Of a DNA stretch of 64,000 bases, positions 59,201 through 64,000 are shown piece by piece. The translations under genes and the position numbers were made by a program. The stretch is from Siphonodentalium dalli (taxonomy: Eukaryota; Mollusca; Scaphopoda; Gadilida; Siphonodentaliidae). Numbering within the stretch: position 1 is the first letter of the stretch; each line of letters starts with the position of its first letter. Location of the stretch: positions 248,621,474 through 248,685,473 of the forward strand of contig CP136065.1 of the NCBI GenBank assembly GCA_032622095.1. The letters are read 5' to 3'. The notes beneath the pieces are model-generated. The model was not told where the DNA came from, did not search any database, and worked only from the letters and a program-made list of their open reading frames with translations.

Positions 59201-61922
59201 CTTTATTCCCAATTTTTAATCACCAAATTCCCAATTGCAGGCAGGTATATAATACCATCAGGTTTATTGAATAATTATCAATTTTTTCTGATGTTTTGTA
59301 CACTCAGTCGATCGATAAGCGGCTGAAAACCCGTAGTAAATCAGCGATATCGGGAGACTGCATCGTATAATGTACACTAGGCAACCTAACTATTAGCTTA
59401 ACATGCGAATTACCTCCCCTCTACCAGTCAGCGCATTTATGAAAGAGGAAGGATACCTCTAAATAAATTGCTGATTTATATAAAACATGTGTACAGTCGC
59501 GTTATACATCGAAAATTACGGTATTAGTACTATTTACTTGTGTGTAACAGTGATTAAATGAATTTTTCTAAAACATGGAAAATTCCCAATTTTTGTCTGT
59601 AAAGACACATTTTTCCCAATTCGAAGGGACCCGGACCCATTCCCAAAATAGGCAGAAAAATCCCTGGTCCCCGTGCACAACAAATTGAAACCCCCACCGG
59701 TTACTTTATAATTAGACGGTGATGCAATAGCGACTTGATATAGTTACGCACTGCAGATTATTTGATACAACCTGATCTTGTCAACTGCAAATCTTCTTGG
59801 CAAGTTGTGCACATACATTGTATATGTCGGTACATATATATATGTATATCCTACTATAAATTACTGTATTAAACATATGTACTTACTGGTATATTATAAA
59901 TATGTGCCTATATCTAACCAAAAAAAGATCGCGTGATACCTTTAAATTAACACTTGGGCACCATGTTCTAGCTTGCTGCTATAAATAAGAGGGACTCTTA
60001 TATACATGGATGGTATATTACGCTGCAAGGAGGAGAATAGGAACCACCTGTGGGTTTGAGCATCTGCCGTAGAAATTGCCATGGTTTGCCGATTTTAATG
60101 ACATCGCTCGAACGTTCATAAATTTGTGAATTGTGATCACTGATTAATACTCACAATTCTATTCACTCACGGAAATGTTACGAAAATCAAATTGACACGA
60201 AAAAATATTGTCATGCTCTTAATTCTTTTCAAAAGCCGTGCGACGGCAAGCGTGTAAATCATCAAAGAGATGTGTGAATATCACTTAATTGTGTAGGTCA
60301 TTTTGTTTCCTAATTTAGCTGTTGTCACGAATGTTGTAAATCCGTGGACCGTGCGCATATATACATGTATATTGTTCAGTTAAAACTTGAATTTAATACC
60401 GCAATTTACCGGGAATATCTGCTCTGGTCTTATAATTTAATAGCAATACTGATTACCGTACCGTTACCGAGGTAAATCGACGAAAATTTACCGATACCGA
60501 TACCGAGATTGAAATTTCAATACCGCCCATCTCTATCTCATTCCAACTTTTTTTTATGTTTGGGGGTAGTTGCCAATATATTTTGTAAACAATAGCATGT
60601 GCGTTGCTTACTATTAAAAATAGAGCATTGAATGTGCATTGAAAGTAGTTGATTTCATGTTCTTGCTTAAAACAAATATTTAATCAGAAACTAATACTAC
60701 CCATCAGGGTTCGCGCTGCCACTTGCCAAATTTGCCAATGGCAAAAATCATTCACATTTGGCAAAAAATATTTTATTTTGGCAAAAGTTTTGGCAAGTCA
60801 CTTTTTAATTCCTCAAGACAGTTGACAAATATTGGTCAATCAATACCATTCATTTTCAGTAAACTCTTACAATATAATTATATTTAAATTGTGGTGTTTT
60901 ATAATGTTTAGGAAAAGTTAACACCTCTATTAAGATGCAGTTAATCTGATAACTATTAGTATCAATGTGTGGAGGGATTACCCATGTTTAGTGTGGTGGT
61001 GGTTAAATAGCTAATCCTCTTGTGGTGTGCCCTTCTGATGAAGCAACCCTGCTATCATTTATTGTTCGGTGATTGGTTTATTGTTGTATAATAAACCACA
61101 ATAGAGATGTGAGTATAATTATTAGCTAACTGCTTTCTTATTGATATCAAAAGTCGTTCAAACTGCGAGTGTCGAAACATAAGACTTAATGTTGCAGAAA
61201 ATAGTACTATCATGGATATAATTTGGCAAATTCTAAAAGAATTTGGCAAAACAAAATTTCTTTTGGCAAATTATTTGGCAAAAGTAAATTTCAGTCCAGC
61301 ACGGACCCTGCAACCCATACTATTTTAGAAATGCATAAATTAGCATAATCTGTGTCAAAAGTGTGTGTTTGCAAATTACATTCGGCGCATTGTTGTTGGA
61401 CTACTGTGATGCCACATTCTTTTACGCCCAGCTTACTTCGCACTAATTAACACCAGCTACAGCTAGTTTGAACATTGTCTTTAACTGGGATTGGGTTTCA
61501 TCACCCGCTATATGTGTGCTTTGACATGTGTCAGCAGTATATACCCAACGGGCAGCTTAAACCATGCGATTTGCGTCAATGATGGTAAGGACGGGTGATG
61601 AGGTGTGAAACTATGAATCTCATGCAAAATTCGTGAAAGTTAATTAACATGTCTCTTAATGGCATCATTCAGACAAGCAACAGTGAATTAAACTTTGCTT
61701 CATCTCATTCCAGGTGGACATGGCAAAATTTAAGAAGACACTACTGTATGTGATTTTTGTCAGCCAAATAGCAGTTGGAATCCCATTTTTGTACTGCGCT
61801 TACCTCGCATTCCAGTGGAGAGGGTGCTCCTTCAGTGGTGATCTCCCAACCTTCCAGTGGGTGTTGCTTGAACTTCTTGTTTTCAGTATGGTGGAAGAAG
61901 TGGGATTCTACTATTCTCACAG
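53134..61922 (+). CDS. FAXDC2: Fatty acid hydroxylase domain-containing protein, FAXDC2-like (5' four coding exons; spans introns)
   Basis: Coding exons are 53134-53276, 56226-56329, 57345-57466 and 61714-61922, with phases 2, 1, 0 and 2, which join without a stop into 192 residues plus a split codon. The family comprises membrane di-iron hydroxylases of the endoplasmic reticulum related to sterol desaturase/C4-methyl oxidase enzymes. Marks seen are NSLTW joined to QIQRIWGASGSFW across intron 1, membrane segments near residues 29-45, 87-103, 131-152 and 169-188, and the approach to the first histidine box, EEVGFYYSH, with the exon ending inside the following arginine codon. The remaining histidine boxes must lie in exons past 64000. 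An acceptor (TTGATTGCAG) five bases before the ATG implies a separate 5' UTR exon upstream. The introns are loaded with TTAA MITEs. The match to FAXDC2 is by remembered motifs; a related paralogue is possible. Confidence 0.88.
53716..54107 (-). mobile_element. TTAA-flanked MITE (CCCTTTACCC family), copy 3
   Basis: TTAACCCTTTACCCAACA and its inverse are at the ends, with TTAA intact on both sides. Cassettes are at 53870-53936 and 54010-54076. It is very close to copy 2 in sequence and orientation and lies in intron 1. Confidence 0.9.
54310..54784 (+). mobile_element. TTAA-flanked MITE (CCCTTTACCC family), copy 4
   Basis: Ends and TTAA are as in the other copies. The first cassette (near 54341-54411) has a small insertion in its core (CATACATGTAGGTC), and the second is near 54563-54629. 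The spacer is longer, with repeated AAAATTATAAAATGTAAGAA text. Its right TTAA (54781-54784) is also the left TTAA of the next element. Confidence 0.9.
54781..55031. mobile_element. TTAA MITE of a second type (ends CATGAAAGGGTTAA)
   Basis: The right end is TTCCACCATGAAAGGGTTAA. The left end is shortened (TTAACTGGTAGCTTCCAG) but aligns with the end of the 56.1-kb relic. It contains two degraded cassettes, with cores CTCCCATTGGAG and GGCTCCCTATGTGAGACC. Confidence 0.7.
55343..55949. repeat. Large palindrome interrupted by a TTAA MITE
   Basis: Left-arm parts AATCGACTCCTTAA (ending 55370) and TTAACCACTGCAGAAT (from 55763) pair with one continuous right arm ending CTGTGGTTAAGGAGTCGATT (near 55914-55933). 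The inner arm continues through GGATTTAGTCAGAAATATGG and CTTGTTGCCATTCATCGG, with a small loop near 55834-55850. The arms are about 100 bp without the insert, with only a few mismatches. Confidence 0.9.
55367..55766 (+). mobile_element. TTAA-flanked MITE (CCCTTTACCC family), copy 5, inside a palindrome
   Basis: Standard ends with TTAA at 55367-55370 and 55763-55766. Cassettes are at 55398-55464 and 55546-55612. It splits the left arm of the palindrome described above. Confidence 0.92.
56077..56195. mobile_element. One-ended relic of a TTAA MITE with one cassette
   Basis: A degraded cassette (core GGCTCCCTATGGGACACAC) is followed by GCACAGGGTTTTCGC and the end TCATGGAAGGGTTAA. No left terminus was found. 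It lies 30 bp before the exon 2 acceptor, so the splice branch region probably lies in or next to the relic. Confidence 0.7.
56226..56329 (+). CDS. FAXDC2: FAXDC2-like coding exon 2
   Basis: The acceptor TTTCATTCCTAG and donor TTCTATG then GTAAGT give phases 2 and 1. The exon encodes QIQRIWGASGSFWQRQWDN, IYELAGNDDYVLGFY and the first base of a glycine codon. RxWGASGxFWxxQW is a strongly conserved stretch of the family. Choosing an AG four bases further on would create a stop, which fixes the acceptor. Confidence 0.88.
56801..57344. repeat. 35-bp minisatellite made of splice-acceptor-like units
   Basis: Units CTGTAATTGTAATACTGTTT then ATTGTAAAGGGACCC repeat every 35 bp from about 56976 to 57344, about ten times, with one sub-type reading CGTTTTATTCTAAAGG. 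A single separate copy, TAATACTGTTTATTGTACAG, ends at 56820. The last unit ends TTATTGTACAG and is the real acceptor of exon 3. Confidence 0.92.
57345..57466 (+). CDS. FAXDC2: FAXDC2-like coding exon 3
   Basis: The acceptor TTATTGTACAG gives phase 1 and the donor GTCAAG then GTATCT gives phase 0. The exon encodes TTFVSSSVFWLGNATLLLLD, VTGYPQFLLKYKIQEDKHVK. The first half is a membrane segment; D-x-T-G-x-P-x-F-L-x-K-Y-K-I-Q is a family signature. Confidence 0.88.
57690..57932 (+). mobile_element. TTAA MITE of a third type with one cassette
   Basis: The ends are TTAACCCTTTTAGTGTCAGG and the inverse of its right end, CCTGTCACTCAAAGGGTTAA, an imperfect inverted pair of about 20 bp. Only the first ten bases are like the main family. 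One cassette is at about 57814-57880. It lies in intron 3. Confidence 0.85.
57975..58085. repeat. Hairpin of the GAGGTCCC...GGGTGAAT family
   Basis: TTTGCAGAATGAGGTCCCTA, GAGGGTGAATTTAGTGACGC and the inverse ATTCACCCTCTGGGGACCTC, ATTCTGC form a stem of about 40 bp around CTGAACAGTGGGC. Confidence 0.8.
58640..60540. mobile_element. Possible decayed transposon with TACCG-rich flanks; gene-free intron
   Basis: TACCGTGCGGTATCGGC and ACCGTATTTTCGGTAATG near 58687-58758 face ATTACCGTACCGTTACCGAG and TTTACCGATACCGATACCG near 60452-60502, and the right side closes with CCGCCCATCTCT, a hAT-like end in inverse. A second repeat inside (about 59125-59668) has CAGGGATTTTT-like ends and many TTCCCAA phrases. 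Boundaries and target duplications were not found. Confidence 0.35.
60697..61318. mobile_element. Non-autonomous hAT-type element with TTTGGCAAA motifs
   Basis: The element (60705-61310, 606 bp) starts CAGGGTTCGCGCTG and ends CAGCACGGACCCTG, an inverted pair with two mismatches. The flanks CTACCCAT and CAACCCAT agree at 7 of 8 bases, fitting an 8-bp hAT target duplication. Clusters of TTTGGCAAA and its variants occupy both ends, as expected of subterminal transposase sites. No transposase is encoded. It lies in intron 3. Confidence 0.82.
61714..61922 (+). CDS. FAXDC2: FAXDC2-like coding exon 4
   Basis: The acceptor CATTCCAG gives phase 0, and the donor CTCACAG then GTTTGT splits an arginine codon. 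It encodes VDMAKFKKTLLYVIFVSQIA, a hydrophobic span to about residue 152, then SGDLPTFQWVLLELLVFSM and VEEVGFYYSH. The final histidine should be the first ligand of the family's HxxxH box, cut by the intron. Confidence 0.88.
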
Positions 61923-61950
61923 GTTTGTCTCTTAACGAAATATTCTTCCA

Positions 61951-62420
61951 TTAACCCTTTACCCAACAGAACGGCCCTGTGCCAATGCATTCTCTTATAT
62001 ATGCGAGTCGACCATAGGTCGCCTCGCATATATAAGAGAATGCATTGGCTTAACACATATTAAAAATGATAAAATTGTCAAAGAATGTAGAAAAGTATTA
62101 TAAAAATTATAAAATATTATAAAAATTGTTAAAAAATGTAAGAAAAAATTATAAAATTGTTAAAGAATGTAAGAAAAAATGGTAAAGAAATTTTTTAGGC
62201 CAATGCATTCTCTTATATATGCGAGGCGACCTATGGTCGATTCGCATATATAAGAGAATGCATTGGCACAGGGCATAACTGTAACTATCACAATGTGGTC
62301 AATGAACCGGTTCCAATGATATCCATATTTGTATGGTTCTATTGAGACAGACCGAAGATATTTTAGGCTGTTGAAGCTTTATTTGGCCGTTTTTGGCCGG
62401 TTTGTTGGGTAAAGGGTTAA
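61951..62420 (+). mobile_element. TTAA-flanked MITE (CCCTTTACCC family), copy 6
   Basis: Perfect ends and TTAA at 61951-61954 and 62417-62420. Cassettes are at 61981-62047 and about 62200-62267. The spacer is expanded with AAAATTATAAAATATTAT text, much as in copy 4. It starts only 29 bp after the exon 4 donor. Confidence 0.92.
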
Positions 62421-62439
62421 TTAAGAGATTTATCCCACA

Positions 62440-62517
62440 GGGAGCCTCACAGAGATGGAAGCATGCACTGCAGAGTGTCGTCTGCTCCAGTCTATGTGGG
62501 GCTCTATAAAGGGTTAA
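62440..62517. repeat. Relic with GTGTCGTCTGCTCCAG hairpin and AAAGGGTTAA end
   Basis: GGGAGCCTCACAGAGATGGA and CTATGTGGGGCTCTATAAAG form an imperfect stem around GTGTCGTCTGCTC. A second copy of the same hairpin lies inside the next element (about 62780-62855). Confidence 0.6.
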
Positions 62518-62623
62518 AATAATTTTTAGTGAGAATCAACATGAGAACAAAACTATAGAAGAAGTACAGGAAATCAAGATATTTATGGCCATATCAAATC
62601 CAGTCGTAAGTCAGGATTTTTTA

Positions 62624-62994
62624 TACCCTGTGCCAATGCATTCTCTTATATATGCGAGTCGACCATAGGTCGCCTCGCATATATAAGAGAATGCATTGGC
62701 CTAACAATTTTTTATCATTTTTTTTAAATAAATGTTTCTTACAATTTTTAGGACATAAAATAAAAAACATCCATTACCCTGCTGGGAGCCCCACACATAT
62801 ATAGAAGCATATAGAAGAGTGTCGTCTGCTCATGTTTGTCTGGGGCTCTGCATGGGTGAAATTATAAAATTGTTAAAGAATACAAGAACAAATTATTAAA
62901 ATTGTAAAAAATTGTTAGGCCAATGCATTCTCTTATATATGCGAGGCGACCTATGGTCGACTTGCATATATAAGAGAATGCATTGGCACAGGGT
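62624..62994 (+). mobile_element. MITE with ACCCTGTGCCAATGC ends and two cassettes
   Basis: ACCCTGTGCCAATGCATTCT on the left and its inverse ending GGCACAGGGT on the right form the ends, so here the cassettes themselves are terminal (about 62632-62698 and 62920-62987). No TTAA is adjacent. The spacer contains the GTGTCGTCTGCTC hairpin. Confidence 0.75.
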
Positions 62995-63056
62995 CACCCA
63001 TGATATATCAAGTCAAAACTATAGAAGTACAGGAAATCAAGATATTTGGAGAATCG

Positions 63057-63390
63057 GGGCCTCGGTGGCTCAATCGGTTAGGGGTACAACTCCAAGTCGT
63101 TTCGCCCTCCAGCGCTGGTGATGAGGGTTCAAATCCACATGTTTCCATCGTGAACTTTGTAACTCAAAATCGCTATCTGGTGGAGTTGCCAGGTTTCTCG
63201 CCGATGGCTGGTGTTTTGCCGCACATGGTCGAAAAGTTTATCAGCCATTGATCTTACTGCTAGATTAGCCATAAATGTGTGGATTTCCTCCACCACTAAA
63301 ACTGGCCGTCGTGATATGGCCTTAGTTGCTGGGCCTTAGTTTAATGGGCCTTAGTTGCACCATTTTAAACCTTGTGTAGGTAAAGGGGTC
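63057..63390 (+). mobile_element. tRNA-derived SINE
   Basis: A pol III A box (TGGCTCAATCGGTTAG, 63066-63081) and B box (GGTTCAAATCC, 63126-63136) are about 60 bp apart in a tRNA-like head. A tail follows with ATTTCCTCCACCACTAAAAC, TGGCCGTCGTGATATGG and repeated GGGCCTTAGTTG. The head does not fold into a clean cloverleaf, and the extended tail argues against a working tRNA gene. Confidence 0.75.
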
Positions 63391-63399
63391 AAAATATGA

Positions 63400-63785
63400 T
63401 GTTGGACATTTGCAGAATGAGGTCCCTATATAGGGTGAATTTAATAACGCTAGCCCACTGTATCCTCATCTCCTCTGGAAAGTTTTTTTATTATCAGATT
63501 AACAAGTTTTTTAGTTTCTTTAGAAATTTCTTTAGAAAGTTTCTTTTTCTTTTTTAATTTAATAGTTTCTCTATATTCCCAAATTGGCAGACAACAATGC
63601 ATAATCGAGGTGCCCAACGGGTGTATATCAGCATCCAGTTCACTTAAATCTGTGTCTAGGTCTTCCATAGCAGATGAGGCCATGCAGAATAAGGTCCCCA
63701 GAGGGTGAATTTGGTGATGCTAGCCCACTGTATGTCACTAAATTCACCCTCTGGGGACCTCATTCTGCAAATGTCCAGCACGATA
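63400..63785. repeat. Two hairpins of the GAGGTCCC...GGGTGAAT family
   Basis: A half-hairpin (63411-63456) and a full hairpin (63684-63775) share CAGAATGAGGTCCC and GGGTGAATTT with the 23.0- and 57.98-kb members. TTTGCAGAATGAGGTCCCTA near 63410 has its inverse GGACCTCATTCTGCAAATGT near 63756, so the pair may be the ends of one 370-bp foldback element. Confidence 0.7.
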
Positions 63786-64000
63786 TTTTGAGGCCATGAA
63801 GTTAACAATTCATCAGTTAATAATCTGATAAATAACAACTGTCATCTGAATATTTCCTATGGGATAACTACTCATCAATGATGCTTTAGTATAGAAAAGG
63901 TTTCGGTTTATCTTCGCGATGCAATTTGATGTTGGCCATATTCACCACATGAATGTGATCGGGAAAAAGGCATCGTTCTGTAAGGAGCACACATCGTGAC

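Noticed and set aside
59125-59668. Second hAT element with CAGGGATTTTT ends
   Set aside because: The ends are similar in inverse and TTCCCAA motifs cluster, but I could not find an 8-bp target duplication, so it is only mentioned within the intron entry.
63060-63136. A functional tRNA gene
   Set aside because: The pol III boxes are present, but the stems do not pair cleanly and the sequence runs on into a SINE tail.

Overview
This window is animal nuclear DNA, most likely from a lophotrochozoan and probably a mollusc. It is AT-rich, its genes have GT-AG introns, and most of it is minisatellites, foldback elements and non-autonomous DNA transposons. Nothing in it looks bacterial, and most long open frames are by-products of repeats. 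The mollusc assignment is an inference from the FLYWCH/MULE gene type and the style of the dispersed repeats; no database was searched.

Genes. The clearest gene is the 5' part of a fatty acid hydroxylase domain gene of the FAXDC2 type on the + strand. It has four coding exons (53134-53276, 56226-56329, 57345-57466, 61714-61922) with matching intron phases, and it stops at the first histidine box because the next exon lies beyond the window. A short + strand exon at 48303-48406 carries a PIF1-helicase-like Walker A loop. On the - strand at 42007-43242 lies a FLYWCH/MULE transposase-derived gene that has lost the middle of its catalytic domain. At 760-1194 (- strand) there is a small secreted PAN/apple-like open frame. 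A LINE ORF1-like fragment sits near 24.4 kb and a tRNA-derived SINE near 63.1 kb.

Layout. 0-9.5 kb: tandem and inverted repeats, one TTAA MITE and one foldback element. 9.5-16.8 kb: a gene-poor block bounded by a 29-bp inverted repeat, with two smaller inverted pairs inside it. 18.0-20.4 kb: a minisatellite split by a terminal-inverted-repeat element that is itself split by a hAT-type element. 20.4-25.7 kb: dispersed repeats. 25.8-35.7 kb: three unrelated minisatellites (51, 62 and 38 bp units). 36.6-38.6 kb: a tandem module with YY1-like motifs, then a 941-bp foldback element packed with GATATC palindromes. 39-48 kb: sparse sequence with the transposase relic. 48.6-49.5 kb: a perfect 120-bp palindrome with a 9-bp target duplication and a TA-flanked MITE. 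52.4-63 kb: the FAXDC2-like locus, whose flank and introns hold a colony of TTAA-flanked MITEs built around one 67-bp palindromic cassette.

The most unusual material is the family of palindrome-based mobile elements (6.7, 37.7-38.6, 48.6 and 52-63 kb) and a minisatellite that has multiplied the 3' splice site of FAXDC2-like exon 3. All calls were made by eye; similarities to known families come from remembered motifs and no alignment was run.
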